This document shows, in pieces, positions 1-9,090 of a stretch of DNA of 64,000 nucleotides. The notes beneath the pieces are model-generated. The model was not told the origin of the DNA. It ran no database searches and worked only from the letters and a program-made list of their open reading frames with translations. Within the stretch, counting starts at the first letter, position 1, and every line of letters starts with the position of its first letter. The stretch lies in the NCBI RefSeq assembly GCF_037892545.1, contig NZ_JBBKBG010000010.1, forward strand, positions 1 to 64,000, in the 5' to 3' direction. The position numbers were made by a program, and so were the translations under genes. Source of the DNA: Pseudogracilibacillus sp037892545 (GTDB lineage Bacteria; Bacillota; Bacilli; Bacillales; Amphibacillaceae).

Positions 1-1121
1 TCGAGGGCCTCGTCTAAATTTTTATAATAAGAAATTTGATTTTTCTTTACATACACACCTTTCGTCATTTCTTGGATTATACCAATTTGACATAATAACT
101 GTAAATACTCACGCGCAGGATGTTTTTCTATTTTTAAAAGCGGAAAATAACTAAGGTCCATCATCTGACTCCGAATAAGCCATTTAGCCTCTTTTTCCGT
201 AAATGTTGCATGAATATCTTTCTCATCTATTAAGTCATATAAAATTTTACTTTGCCACTGCCATAATGGCACTCGCATCATGATCTGGTTTTTTATTGGG
301 AAATGAATATAAGATGGCAAAATAGAGCGATGAAGCCGCTTTTCATATAATGAGTTTTCCCACTTTCGGTCTTTTCCATACGTCATTTGACGATAGAGTC
401 GAAAACGTTTCTTTTCATTTCTCCAAACAGATACATACCGTTGTACGTTTAAAGGTTTTTCGGCAAATAAATGACGTAAATCAATCCGTTGAAGTGGATA
501 CATTTGTTGTTGCACATAAGCAATATTTCCTTTTAGAAAATTAATATGTTGGATAATCGATAATTTCTCTTCTCTCGGACATAAATAATATAGAAATGTT
601 GGTCCTTCTTCTCGATATTGGTGGATCATATGGTGGGCAAACGGATGTATTTTTAAAAGGTCTGTTGTGACACGTTCATACAAATTCGCACCCAAAATCC
701 AAATGGGGGTAATATCTAATTTCCGATAGCCTGCATTTCGTTTGATGACTTCTTTTAATGGGATTTTTGCACATTGAAATTCAATCGCAACTTTCTTACT
801 CCCTATTTCAAAATAAATATCCGGTCGTTGTTGAATTTCAGCAATGTAATGTTCGATTCGTACATTCACTCCTTGATCGATAAACCAATGATAGAGCAAT
901 AATTTTCCTTTCTGATGGAATTCTCCTTCCCCACCAATATAAGTACAATCAACTTTTGAACGATGTGCAAAATGTGGTATCACTTTTAAACCTGATTTAA
1001 TAAATACATCTGATTTACACGCTGGGCAATAAAACGTCTCTAATCTTAGTGATTCAACCTCCTCTTTCGGCAACAAGGCTAAAGTAACCATTCTCCCGTC
1101 TTTCATTTTCGCCGTCAACAT
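1..1121 (-). CDS. coiA: Competence protein CoiA, 3' end cut by window edge
   Basis: The minus strand is open from an ATG at 1121 (AAAGGATG ribosome site upstream) to base 1, giving about 373 visible residues; family members are about 370-390, so only a few residues are missing. The N-terminal part has the CoiA zinc-ribbon-like CPAC motif followed by an HFAH motif, and the middle has the nuclease-like segment PDIYFEIGSKKVAIEFQ (D, E-x-Q pattern), as in restriction-endonuclease-fold CoiA proteins. CoiA promotes DNA uptake or recombination during natural competence. The order mecA then coiA on the same strand matches Bacillus. Identification rests on my own translation, because the reading frame has no stop inside the window. 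Confidence 0.85.
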   Translation of the reverse strand, partial: MLTAKMKDGRMVTLALLPKEEVESLRLETFYCPACKSDVFIKSGLKVIPHFAHRSKVDCTYIGGEGEFHQKGKLLLYHWFIDQGVNVRIEHYIAEIQQRPDIYFEIGSKKVAIEFQCAKIPLKEVIKRNAGYRKLDITPIWILGANLYERVTTDLLKIHPFAHHMIHQYREEGPTFLYYLCPREEKLSIIQHINFLKGNIAYVQQQMYPLQRIDLRHLFAEKPLNVQRYVSVWRNEKKRFRLYRQMTYGKDRKWENSLYEKRLHRSILPSYIHFPIKNQIMMRVPLWQWQSKILYDLIDEKDIHATFTEKEAKWLIRSQMMDLSYFPLLKIEKHPAREYLQLLCQIGIIQEMTKGVYVKKNQISYYKNLDEAL

Positions 1122-1401
1122 GTTTAGAACACATCCTTTATCTTTTATGCGTTATTGTACATAAAAAAACTCGAATTGCCGAATGGACAAAACTCGAGTT
1201 TTGGGATGAAAAACAGCTGTAAAATTCAATTTTATTCTAGGGAAAATGGTAGTTTCAGACATACATTCTATCGCAAAATTCAAATTTAGTACGTGCGAAA
1301 ATTTATGATTAAATGAACCACTTTTTATAAAATGTAGCTTGTACACATTACATTCATTATTTTCACTATACAACCATTCCATATGAAATGCCCGTTACAA
1401 A

Positions 1402-1445
1402 ATAAAAACGACCATGATAAGATACAAACTCATTCTATCATGGTC
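1402..1445 (-). terminator. Rho-independent terminator after mecA
   Basis: An inverted repeat GACCATGATA...CTATCATGGTC, followed on the minus strand by GTTTTTATTTT, lies 9 bases past the mecA stop. The rest of the 332-base gap between coiA and mecA (1122-1453) holds another weak inverted repeat (CTCGA / TCGAG near 1171-1199) and no convincing gene. Confidence 0.8.
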
Positions 1446-1453
1446 AAGCTAGA

Positions 1454-2131
1454 TTACGGTTCAAAATATTGTCTCACATTACGGAATACGTCATTTTCAA
1501 ACACGAGTACCCCGTACTCCTCTAAAATGTGTGGAGTATAATCAGCCTCTTGGCTATATTCTAAAATTTGGCTTAAAATATCTTCTTGTTCATCGTATAG
1601 TTCTTCTGGAATTTCTACATATAAGTGATATTTACCCTCATAGTGATAGAGCATTGTTCGAATATCAAATTCAAACAACGTGGAAATATTATGGCTTAAT
1701 TGGATAACATCCTCTAATTCTTCGAAAGTTGATACCATCCATAAACTATCATCATCCATACTTTCTTTATTATCCATTTGTTGATGTTTCGCTAACTTTT
1801 CCTCAATATAACTACGTGCTTTATCATTAATTGTAATATCGAATGTATCTTCAATTTCGTCAAATGATTCGAACGGGGAATCCCCTTTTCCTAATTGTGC
1901 CTTCGTTACGATAATTTCTAAACCTTTCTCTAACGCTTGTACTTGGATCCATAAAGGTCCTTCAACCGAAAAGTCTTCTTTATAATTTACTTCATCCATC
2001 ATTTGCCAAAATAATTGTTCACTTCGTTCACGATTATACCAAATTTCCTCTCGCTCAAATCCGCGATCTTCAATATCAACATATGAAATATAAAATTTTA
2101 CCGTATTTTCGTTTATTCTTTCTATCTCCAT
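1454..2131 (-). CDS. mecA: Adaptor protein MecA
   Basis: This 225-residue protein starts MEIERINENTVKF and has the usual MecA layout: a short N-terminal substrate-recognition domain (about 1-80), an acidic linker (about 105-130, rich in D, E and K), and a C-terminal ClpC-binding domain ending with VRQYF. MecA delivers ComK, Spx and other substrates to the ClpCP protease and assembles the ClpC hexamer. Start ATG has a GGGAGAGG ribosome site. Its neighbours coiA and spx (a known regulatory partner) are in the same orientation, as in Bacillus subtilis. Length is typical of the family (about 218-230). Confidence 0.95.
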   Translation of the reverse strand: MEIERINENTVKFYISYVDIEDRGFEREEIWYNRERSEQLFWQMMDEVNYKEDFSVEGPLWIQVQALEKGLEIIVTKAQLGKGDSPFESFDEIEDTFDITINDKARSYIEEKLAKHQQMDNKESMDDDSLWMVSTFEELEDVIQLSHNISTLFEFDIRTMLYHYEGKYHLYVEIPEELYDEQEDILSQILEYSQEADYTPHILEEYGVLVFENDVFRNVRQYFEP

Positions 2132-2351
2132 TTAATACCTCTCCCTTCGATCAAAATTAAACAATCCTTAGCACCTAACTTGAACAAGGTGGAAGAGATT
2201 ACTTACTGAATATATTATACTTATCTCTATTGTATGTTATCTTACGTGAGATGAAAATATAAATGCCTATTTATGAATGTGAATATAATATACTATCTTT
2301 CGGAACTTTTTTCAATATTTCACCTTTTTCAACCATTTTTCGCATAAATAC

Positions 2352-2387
2352 GAAAAATCGTAAACCATTTCTTATGGTTTACGATTT
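2352..2387 (-). terminator. Terminator after spx
   Basis: A near-perfect hairpin, AAATCGTAAACCAT / ATGGTTTACGATTT, with a short T run on the minus strand lies about 20 bases past the spx stop. Confidence 0.85.
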
Positions 2388-2405
2388 CTCTACACGCAAG
2401 TTAAA

Positions 2406-2801
2406 TTAGTTTACCATTTTTTGAGCTTCACGTAATTGAAAAGTACGTACTGTTCTTGGTAAGAAGCGACGAATTTCATCTTCATTATAGCCAACTTGTA
2501 AACGTTTCTCGTCTAAAATGATCGGACGTCTTAACAAGCCTGGGTTTTTTTGGATTAATTCATATAAATCTTTTAAAGGAAGTTGCTCAATATTGACATC
2601 TAACTTTTGAAATACTTTAGATCTTGTTGAAATAATTTCATCTGTACCATCTTCTGTCATTCGTAAAATTTCTTTTATTTCGTCTAATGATAATGGTTCA
2701 GAAAAAATATTTCTTTCTCTATATGCTATTTCGTGTTCTTCTAACCATGCCTTCGCTTTTCTGCAAGAGGTACAACTTGGCGAGGTATAGAGTGTTACCA
2801 T
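2406..2801 (-). CDS. spxA: Transcriptional regulator Spx
   Basis: 131 residues, almost superimposable on Bacillus Spx from memory. The redox switch CTSC is at residues 10-13 (Cys10 and Cys13), the ArsC-like fold has the RSKVF and RRPI motifs, and the C-terminal tail contains the FLPR and LREAQ segments recognised by the YjbH/ClpXP system. Spx binds the RNA polymerase alpha C-terminal domain and reprogrammes transcription in thiol stress. Start ATG has GAGGGG upstream. It lies upstream of mecA in the same direction but is separated from it by its own terminator. Confidence 0.97.
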   Translation of the reverse strand: MVTLYTSPSCTSCRKAKAWLEEHEIAYRERNIFSEPLSLDEIKEILRMTEDGTDEIISTRSKVFQKLDVNIEQLPLKDLYELIQKNPGLLRRPIILDEKRLQVGYNEDEIRRFLPRTVRTFQLREAQKMVN

Positions 2802-3368
2802 GTAACTTCACCCCTCATTCTTCTATTTATATATTAATTGTGAACTTCTTAGATATGCTAAGATTCCCAATTAATGGGCTCAATCCGATGTTCCATACGG
2901 TGCTGTTTGTAAAAAGTTAGTCCATTGTGCGAATTGTTTAAATGTGATAACTCTCACAATGTTTATTACTTCTAATTACCTATAAACAAATGTTGCCTGT
3001 CCATTTTTTGTACGCATTAGAAGTATTAACTTTTATTATATAATAATGACTCTAAATAAACTTCCTCTGTCGATTATACTACAATTGTCAAGCAAAAGGT
3101 AGACCCTTTTCAAAATAAGTAAACTTTTTTTTGAAATGTCATAAATTTGTTACAAACTGTCGTTTCACTATAGTATGATACCCAAAATAGCTATTTATAA
3201 ACAATAAGGAATTAAATATATTTTCTTATTATTCTGTGAATAAATCGCTAAATAAGTTGTTTCTGTTGATTTCTCGCCATTTCCTTGCTTTCATAAAAAA
3301 CGTATTATATGATTTAAGAAGTAATAAGAACTGTAAAACATTTTGTAAAATCATTGGAGTGAAACAAC
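2802..3368. other. Long divergent spx/trpS intergenic region, no T-box
   Basis: 567 bases between the divergent spx and trpS starts. I found no T-box signature (TGGNACCGCG) and no strong antiterminator-like hairpin, although trpS leaders in Bacillus commonly carry a T-box. A promoter-like pair TTGTTA-N16-TATAGT sits at about 3148-3175 for trpS. Otherwise it is AT-rich with no gene that I can support. Confidence 0.6.
3148..3175 (+). promoter_or_regulatory. Candidate sigma-A promoter of trpS
   Basis: TTGTTA and TATAGT are spaced 16 bases apart, roughly 195 bases before the trpS start. The match is by eye only; an alternative -10 (TATGAT) lies a few bases further on. The leader between this site and trpS is AT-rich and without recognisable riboswitch motifs. 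Confidence 0.4.
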
Positions 3369-4352
3369 GTGAAAAAGATTTTTTCAGGTATTCAACCGAG
3401 TGGAACATTAACATTAGGTAATTATTTAGGAGCGATGCGACAATTTGTCCAATTACAAGAAGACAATCATTGTTATTTCTGTATTGTTGACCAACATGCG
3501 ATTACAGTTCCACAAGATCCGAAACAATTAAGAGAAAATAGTCGTTCTTTAGCAGCATTATATATCGCTTCAGGGCTAGATCCAGAAAAAGTAACATTAT
3601 TTATTCAATCAGAAGTACCTGCACATACAGAACTAGGCTGGATGTTGCAATCTATTACATATATGGGTGAATTAGAGCGAATGACACAATTTAAGGATAA
3701 ATCTGAAGGCCGAGATGCTGTATCATCTGCATTATTCACCTATCCTGCTTTAATGGCCGCAGATATTTTATTATATCAAACAGATATTGTCCCTGTAGGG
3801 GAAGATCAGACACAGCATCTTGAATTAACAAGAACTGTTGCCGAACGTTTTAACAATCGCTTTGGAAAAGTTTTTGTCATACCGGAAATTAAGATTCCTG
3901 AAGTTGGTGCACGAATTATGTCTTTACAAGAACCAACGAAAAAAATGAGTAAATCGGACGAAAACACGAAGGGCTTTATTTCAATGTTAGACACACCAAA
4001 ACAGATGGAAAAGAAAATTAAAAGTGCTGTAACCGATTCGGATGGCATGGTGAAATTTGATAAAGAAAATAAACCAGGTGTTTCTAATTTAATGACAATA
4101 TATGCAAGTTGTACTGGTAAAACATTAGAGGAAATCGAAGTAGAGTTTGAAGGTAAAGGATACGGTGATTTTAAAGGTGCCGTAGCCAATGCTGTTGTCA
4201 ATACATTAGAACCAATCCAAACGCGTTATCATGAATTAATCAATTCTGATGAACTGGATGAAATTTTAAACAACGGTGCAAATAAAGCAACCCATTTTGC
4301 CAATAGAACATTAACGAAAGCGAAAAAGAAAATGGGACTGTTACGTAATTAA
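3369..4352 (+). CDS. trpS: Tryptophanyl-tRNA synthetase
   Basis: 327-residue class I aminoacyl-tRNA synthetase that charges tRNA-Trp. The HIGH-like motif is PSGTLTLGNYLGA (about residues 10-22), and the KMSKS loop is present as KKMSKSD (about 194-200). The dimer-interface and tryptophan-binding segment VGEDQTQHLELTR is intact. Length is normal for bacterial TrpRS. Translation starts at GTG with GGAGTG eight bases upstream. The gene is monocistronic: it is divergent from spx and ends in a terminator shared with yjbA. Confidence 0.97.
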   Translation: MKKIFSGIQPSGTLTLGNYLGAMRQFVQLQEDNHCYFCIVDQHAITVPQDPKQLRENSRSLAALYIASGLDPEKVTLFIQSEVPAHTELGWMLQSITYMGELERMTQFKDKSEGRDAVSSALFTYPALMAADILLYQTDIVPVGEDQTQHLELTRTVAERFNNRFGKVFVIPEIKIPEVGARIMSLQEPTKKMSKSDENTKGFISMLDTPKQMEKKIKSAVTDSDGMVKFDKENKPGVSNLMTIYASCTGKTLEEIEVEFEGKGYGDFKGAVANAVVNTLEPIQTRYHELINSDELDEILNNGANKATHFANRTLTKAKKKMGLLRN

Positions 4353-4398
4353 AAAAAATAGCAGGAAGGACAAGATAATTTGTCCACCTGCTATTTTT
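4353..4398. terminator. Bidirectional terminator between trpS and yjbA
   Basis: Stem AAATAGCAGG / CCTGCTATTTTT with an inner GGACAA / TTGTCC stem; A-rich on one side and T-rich on the other, so it can serve both convergent genes. The yjbA stop codon lies within it. Confidence 0.85.
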
Positions 4399-5125
4399 GC
4401 TTTACTTGTAAATATTTTTCTAAAAAGGGTTTCCCTTTCATCATTTGTTTACATAGATGTTCATGTTTTTCAGACCAACCACGTTTTACTTCATTGTATA
4501 AAAGACGATATAATTGATCCTCTGTTAACTGATGAATGGCATACGATACTTTCTCATCCTTCCATTCTGCCAACCAGTACAATAATTCACTCATATTCTT
4601 TGATTTTTCAAGTTGTTTGACCGCAACTAATAAAAGCATCTTTAACTCTCTTTCTCGCCTCGTAAGTCCATACATGTATTTTCTATTTACATGTAAAAAT
4701 GATTCCTTCTCGTCTGTTTTTGGCATATGAAAATATTTAATTTGTTTCATCTTTTCACATAATTGCAATACCTTTATTTCTTGTTTTAATGGGAGTCTAC
4801 TCTTTTTTAATGGCATATTAAATCCAGTCGTATCAAAAGCAATAACACCTTTTCCATCTGTCAAAACTGCTGCATAATCAATGGTCGTTTTTTTATATTT
4901 TTCTCTTTTTGTCGTTTTTTTATGTATATGATAAAGTAATGAACTCGGTAATGGTTGAATATTATTTTCCACCGCATCAAATACTTGTGTAGTCACATAC
5001 AAGACTGGTATCTGTTCTAATAGTTCTACCTTATCTTCCTTTCTCCACTCATATTGTGGACATACTTGATATCCTTCTTTTTTTCCAATAAACCAATTTA
5101 CCCAAACATCATGAATAAAATGCAT
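4391..5125 (-). CDS. yjbA: YjbA family protein (DUF3603)
   Basis: About 244 residues, recognised as YjbA by its N-terminus (HFIHDVWVNWF) and by its position next to trpS, as in Bacillus subtilis. Function is unknown. The sequence is soluble, rich in lysine and glutamate, with the segment DYAAVLTDGKGVIAFDT near the middle and a C-terminal helical part. I place the start at the ATG at 5125 because the GAGGG ribosome site is 7 bases upstream of it, whereas it touches the ATG at 5131. Convergent with trpS. Confidence 0.85.
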   Translation of the reverse strand: MHFIHDVWVNWFIGKKEGYQVCPQYEWRKEDKVELLEQIPVLYVTTQVFDAVENNIQPLPSSLLYHIHKKTTKREKYKKTTIDYAAVLTDGKGVIAFDTTGFNMPLKKSRLPLKQEIKVLQLCEKMKQIKYFHMPKTDEKESFLHVNRKYMYGLTRRERELKMLLLVAVKQLEKSKNMSELLYWLAEWKDEKVSYAIHQLTEDQLYRLLYNEVKRGWSEKHEHLCKQMMKGKPFLEKYLQVKQK

Positions 5126-5203
5126 GTTCATCCCTCACTGTTCAACATATTTATGTCCCATTATGTCCATAAATGGATAAAAATATGCTTTTTAAACAGC
5201 AGA

Positions 5204-5422
5204 TTATTTCAATTGTAGTTTATCAAAAGGAAGTTTATGGATGGTAAAGCTAACTATAATAACACCAAGTGGAAAAAAGTAACATTCTACCCGGCTACTA
5301 ATAAAATGTACATATTCATACCAAGTAATGCCTGCAGGCAAAAAATTCATATACGCAATGATCGTTATGCCACCAGATATAGCAAGTCCAAATCCAATTA
5401 AAAACAAAAAGATATATCCCAT
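5204..5422 (-). CDS. Small two-helix membrane protein, unknown
   Basis: 72 residues with two hydrophobic helices (about 3-25 and 47-62) separated by a short polar loop containing YVHFISSRVE. The start ATG has GAGGG upstream and lies between fabF and yjbA on the same strand. I do not recognise a named family, though small proteins of this form occur in this neighbourhood in Bacillaceae. Function unknown; it is probably an inner-membrane protein. Confidence 0.7.
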   Translation of the reverse strand: MGYIFLFLIGFGLAISGGITIIAYMNFLPAGITWYEYVHFISSRVECYFFPLGVIIVSFTIHKLPFDKLQLK

Positions 5423-5520
5423 ATTAATTCCCTCTTTTTCGTAAACTTGGCTTGTACTATATCCTATGCAACGTTTTCATCATTATTATAAAACAGCCTG
5501 AAACAAAACTCATTGAAATA

Positions 5521-5565
5521 AAAAAGGTCATCTCCGTAAAATAAAATTACGGAGATGACCTTTTT
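5521..5565 (-). terminator. Terminator after fabF
   Basis: A perfect stem AAAAAGGTCATCTCCGTAA / TTACGGAGATGACCTTTTT, about 40 bases past the fabF stop. The T run serves either strand, and on the minus strand it closes the fabH-fabF operon. Confidence 0.9.
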
Positions 5566-5604
5566 ACGACATGAGAAACTAGTGATGTTCTAGCCTCTTT
5601 CGTA

Positions 5605-6846
5605 TTAATCGTTAAATTTTTTAAAGACTAAACAAGCATTATGTCCACCAAAGCCGAATGAATTACTTAATACAACATCTACTTCTTGTTGACGGCTTTC
5701 GTTTGGTACGTAGTCTAAGTCACAATCCTCGTCTGGTGTTTCATAATTGATTGTTGCAGGGATTGTACTTTTTTCAATTGCTTTAACAGAAATGACCCCT
5801 TCTACTCCACCTGCAGCACCTAATAAATGACCAGTCATCGATTTTGTTGAGGAGATCGCCACATCCTTTGCATGATCACCAAATACTTCTTTAATTGCTT
5901 GTGTTTCATATTTGTCATTTAATTCTGTACTCGTTCCATGTGCATTAATATAGGTGACCTCTTTAGGTTGAACATTTGCATCATTTAACGCTTGTTTCAT
6001 TGCACGGACAGCACCTTCTCCGCCTTCTGCTGGAGCTGTAATATGGAATGCATCACCTGTTGCTCCATATCCAACAATTTCCGCATATATTTTTGCACCG
6101 CGAGCTTGTGCGGATTCTAACGTTTCTAACACTAAAATACCAGCACCTTCTCCCATGACAAAACCGTCACGGTTTTTATCAAATGGACGACTCGCTGTTT
6201 TAGGATCATCATTAAATGATAATGCCTTCATAGATGAAAATCCTGCAAATGCCATATTGGTTAATGGTGATTCTGTCCCACCAGTAATAATATAATCTAC
6301 ATCTCCACGTTGAACAGCTTTATAAGCATCACCAATTGAATTTGTACCTGAAGCACATGCTGTTACTGTACATGAATTTATTCCTTTTGCTCCAAGTTGG
6401 ATCGATACTTGTCCTGCTGCCATATCTGGAATTAACATCGGCACAAAAAACGGACTTACACGACGATATCCTTTGTCAATAAATTTTCTCATTTGTTCCT
6501 CGTACGTATCCATTCCACCAATTCCACAACCAATCCAAACTCCAACGCGATCTGCTATAGATTCATCGATTGTTAAATTTGCATCTTCAACGGCCATTTT
6601 TGATGCTGCAATGGCATACTGTACAAATAAATCCATACGTTTTGCTTCTTTTTTCTCTACAAATTTTGTTACATCAAAATCTTTTACTTCTGCGGCGACA
6701 GAGACTGGAAATTCATCTGTATTTACTCTCGTAGTATAGTCAATTCCCGAATGTCCTTGAACGATATTTTCCCATAATGTTTCTACATCATTTCCAACAG
6801 GTGTCACCGCTCCAACTCCTGTTACAACTACACGTCTATTCGACAT
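5605..6846 (-). CDS. fabF: Beta-ketoacyl-ACP synthase II
   Basis: 413 residues from the ATG at 6846, which has GGGAGG upstream (a longer reading from 6867 lacks a better site). It elongates acyl-ACP in type II fatty acid synthesis. The Cys-His-His triad is visible: TACASGTNS (nucleophile Cys near 163), the INAHGTST segment and the SMTGHLLGAAG segment. It ends with the conserved SFGFGGHNACL. Length equals the usual FabF. It is the second gene of an operon with fabH, with a gap of about 50 bases. Confidence 0.97.
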   Translation of the reverse strand: MSNRRVVVTGVGAVTPVGNDVETLWENIVQGHSGIDYTTRVNTDEFPVSVAAEVKDFDVTKFVEKKEAKRMDLFVQYAIAASKMAVEDANLTIDESIADRVGVWIGCGIGGMDTYEEQMRKFIDKGYRRVSPFFVPMLIPDMAAGQVSIQLGAKGINSCTVTACASGTNSIGDAYKAVQRGDVDYIITGGTESPLTNMAFAGFSSMKALSFNDDPKTASRPFDKNRDGFVMGEGAGILVLETLESAQARGAKIYAEIVGYGATGDAFHITAPAEGGEGAVRAMKQALNDANVQPKEVTYINAHGTSTELNDKYETQAIKEVFGDHAKDVAISSTKSMTGHLLGAAGGVEGVISVKAIEKSTIPATINYETPDEDCDLDYVPNESRQQEVDVVLSNSFGFGGHNACLVFKKFND

Positions 6847-6897
6847 GGCTACATGCCTCCCTATCAATATGTCTTATATTTATCATGATTCTTTATT

Positions 6898-7836
6898 TTA
6901 TTTACCCCAACGTAATGCAACTGCTCCCCAAGTGAGACCGCCACCGAAACCTACTAACACGACGACATCCCCATCTTTAATTTTTCCATCTTCAATTGAT
7001 TGTGATAATGCGATTGGAATAGAAGCTGATGAGTTATTACCATAATATTTAATCGTCGTAGCCATTTTATCCTCATCGATACCTATACGTTGACGCGCTG
7101 CCTCCATAATACGAATATTCGCTTGGTGTGGCACTAAAAAGTCTACATCTTCTTTCTTTAATCCCGCTTTTTCTACGACGTTCATGCATGATTCTGGCAT
7201 TTGACGGACAGCAAACTTAAACACTTCGCGCCCGTTCATATATAAAAATCCGTCATCTTTTTGTAATAAATGTGGTCCACCTTTTCCACTTGCACCTAAT
7301 TCAAATGATAAAATTCCATTTCCTTCCGATACACTGCTTAGTACAGCTGCACCAGCACCATCTCCTAATAAAACACAAGTATTACGGTCTGTCCAGTCTG
7401 TAATTTTTGATAGTTTATCTACTCCTACTACTAGTACGTTTTTATAGGCACCAGCTTCAATAAACTGTTGCCCTGTAATAACACCATACATAAATCCAGC
7501 ACATGCAGCTGCTAGATCCATTGCTGCTGCATTCGTAGCTCCTAATCTATCTTGAATCATACAAGCAACAGACGGAAAAGATTTATCAGGTGTAACAGTA
7601 GCAACTAATATTAAGTCTATTTCTTCCGCAGTTTTTCCCGCACTTTTTAAAGCCTTTTCCGCGGCAATTAAGGCCATATCTGAAGAATCTTCATCATCTT
7701 TAGCAATTCTTCTTTCCTCAATTCCGGTTCTTGTTCTTATCCATTCATCTGTTGTATCTACAATTTTTTCTAAATCCGCATTTGTTACGATATTATCTGG
7801 AGCATAATGTCCAATACCAATAATACCTACACCCAT
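6898..7836 (-). CDS. fabH: Beta-ketoacyl-ACP synthase III
   Basis: 312 residues. FabH condenses a short acyl-CoA primer with malonyl-ACP to start fatty acid synthesis; in Bacillaceae it prefers branched primers. The catalytic triad is visible as AAACAGF (Cys near 112), VPHQANIRI (His) and YGNNSSAS (Asn). The C-terminus GFGGGLTWGA is typical. The ATG has AAAGGAGATGG upstream. It is first in the fabH-fabF operon, and a palindromic FapR-like site lies about 40-60 bases upstream. Confidence 0.97.
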   Translation of the reverse strand: MGVGIIGIGHYAPDNIVTNADLEKIVDTTDEWIRTRTGIEERRIAKDDEDSSDMALIAAEKALKSAGKTAEEIDLILVATVTPDKSFPSVACMIQDRLGATNAAAMDLAAACAGFMYGVITGQQFIEAGAYKNVLVVGVDKLSKITDWTDRNTCVLLGDGAGAAVLSSVSEGNGILSFELGASGKGGPHLLQKDDGFLYMNGREVFKFAVRQMPESCMNVVEKAGLKKEDVDFLVPHQANIRIMEAARQRIGIDEDKMATTIKYYGNNSSASIPIALSQSIEDGKIKDGDVVVLVGFGGGLTWGAVALRWGK

Positions 7837-7873
7837 CTTGCCATCTCCTTTAACATACTAACTTAATAGCAAA

Positions 7874-7892
7874 TATTATGACTTGGTATAAA
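7874..7892 (-). promoter_or_regulatory. Candidate FapR-type operator upstream of fabH
   Basis: An imperfect palindrome TTATACC-AA-GTCATAA (minus strand) 40-60 bases before the fabH start. It partly resembles the FapR box (TTAGTACC-type half sites) that controls fabHF in Bacillus and responds to malonyl-CoA. Matching is from memory of the consensus, so this is a candidate only. fapR itself is not in the window. Confidence 0.35.
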
Positions 7893-8086
7893 CTTTAAGC
7901 TATTTTTCTTTTTCATGCAAGAAAAGAAACCAAAAATTGTTTATAAATTTCACTTCTTTTTAACATATATAATATAACATATTTAATTTATCGTTTTCCT
8001 CTTTTCTTTTTAAGTATTTTTTGCTAAACTTATAAAGGATGAATATTGTACATACATATATGTAAATGGTAAATGAGGTGTAACGA

Positions 8087-8269
8087 ATGAGAGTTATTGT
8101 CGCTTTTATTTGGGCAGTTTTAATTAGTTCGGCTTTAGCATATATCCTATCAAGCATGGCAAGTGATATGTTTAACTTCACGCAAGCGTTAGGATTAAGT
8201 ATTTCAATGATTATTGCGGTAATGATCATTGATGGAGTTTTATCAAGTTTTTCAAAAAGTGCCGAATAA
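8087..8269 (+). CDS. DUF2929 family small membrane protein
   Basis: 60 residues, with two hydrophobic helices (about 3-22 and 32-52), starting MRVIVAFIWAV. The pattern and position next to fabH match the DUF2929 family of Bacillaceae as I recall it. ATG has GAGGTG upstream. It is divergent from fabH and is followed by a perfect terminator, so it is a single-gene unit. Function unknown. Confidence 0.75.
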   Translation: MRVIVAFIWAVLISSALAYILSSMASDMFNFTQALGLSISMIIAVMIIDGVLSSFSKSAE

Positions 8270-8272
8270 CAC

Positions 8273-8307
8273 AAAAAGATTTCAGCATATGCTGAAATCT
8301 TTTTTTA
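8273..8307 (+). terminator. Terminator after the DUF2929 gene
   Basis: AAAGATTTCAGCATATGCTGAAATCTTT is a perfect palindrome followed by a T run; it begins 4 bases after the stop codon. Confidence 0.9.
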
Positions 8308-8354
8308 TGATAAAATATGCGCCTTTGTTCATAATATTCAAGATTAAAAACCAA

Positions 8355-8591
8355 TTAGCCTCCACTTACTGGTGGGATAAATGCAACAACATCTCCTGAT
8401 TGAACAATATCTGTTTCCGTTGCATATTCTTCATTGATTGCGACCATGGCATCTTCTAATAATGAAGCAATGTCATATTTAGCTAAAAAGACATCTTTAA
8501 TTTCTTTCACCGTTTTTCCATTCGCTTCTACTTCTAATTGTTTTTGTCCAATTTTTTCTTGTAATTGTGCAAAAAATAGTAACTGTACCAT
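8355..8591 (-). CDS. moaD: Molybdopterin synthase small subunit
   Basis: 78 residues of ubiquitin-like (ThiS/MoaD) fold ending in the essential PPVSGG diglycine tail, which is thiocarboxylated and supplies sulfur to precursor Z (cPMP) to form molybdopterin. It starts MVQLLFFAQLQE, a typical MoaD opening. It follows moaE with no gap (moaE ends one base before this start), and its AAAGGGG ribosome site is inside the moaE end. The two subunits form the heterotetrameric synthase. No other molybdenum-cofactor gene lies nearby. Confidence 0.95.
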   Translation of the reverse strand: MVQLLFFAQLQEKIGQKQLEVEANGKTVKEIKDVFLAKYDIASLLEDAMVAINEEYATETDIVQSGDVVAFIPPVSGG

Positions 8592-9056
8592 TTACATATC
8601 CCCTTTCATTGGTTTTCCTTCAGGATACGAGGTAGTTTCTCTTTGGTCTCCGATCCATTCTGTCCCATCTTCCCAATTTTCTTTTTTCCAAATGGGGACG
8701 ATTTCTTTAATTCGTTCAATCGCATATTCACACGCATGAAATGCCGCTTTTCGGTGTGGGGTAGAAACCGCAATAACAACCGCTATTTCAGAAATATCTA
8801 ATTTGCCAATTCGATGGCCAATTGCCACCTCCGCATCAGGATACATTTCCTGTATTTCATGTCCAATTCGAGCGAGCTGTTTTTCAGCCATTGGGATATA
8901 TGCATCATATTCCAAATAGAGTGTTTTCTTTCCTTGTGTAAACTCCCTAGCGATTCCAGTGAAGGTACAAATTGCACCAGCTTCCCGTCGAACAACTTTA
9001 TCCATGCACGATTGAACATCTAATGGTGATGTTGTAATCCAAAAATGTTTCTCCAT
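8592..9056 (-). CDS. moaE: Molybdopterin synthase catalytic subunit
   Basis: 154 residues. MoaE motifs are visible: GAICTFTGIAR near residues 27-37, the long RIGKLDISE segment, VSTPHRKAAF, and the catalytic lysine region PIWKKE. It partners MoaD, encoded directly downstream, to add two sulfurs to cPMP. ATG has AAGGTGGG upstream. As a free-standing moaED pair it depends on moaA/moaC/moeB-type genes elsewhere in the genome. Confidence 0.95.
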   Translation of the reverse strand: MEKHFWITTSPLDVQSCMDKVVRREAGAICTFTGIAREFTQGKKTLYLEYDAYIPMAEKQLARIGHEIQEMYPDAEVAIGHRIGKLDISEIAVVIAVSTPHRKAAFHACEYAIERIKEIVPIWKKENWEDGTEWIGDQRETTSYPEGKPMKGDM

Positions 9057-9090
9057 TATTATCCCACCTTATAAGTTGACAATTTTGTAC

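Noticed and set aside
1205..1250. About 19 bases (GAAAAACAGCTG-AAAATT) shared between 1209 and 28417.
   Set aside because: Too short and in an AT-rich setting; I could not extend it into a convincing repeat, and at 28.4 kb it is the end of a coding frame.
1152..1382. 76-codon frame between coiA and mecA.
   Set aside because: No ribosome site; it runs across the coiA upstream region and a hairpin and looks like random AT-rich translation.
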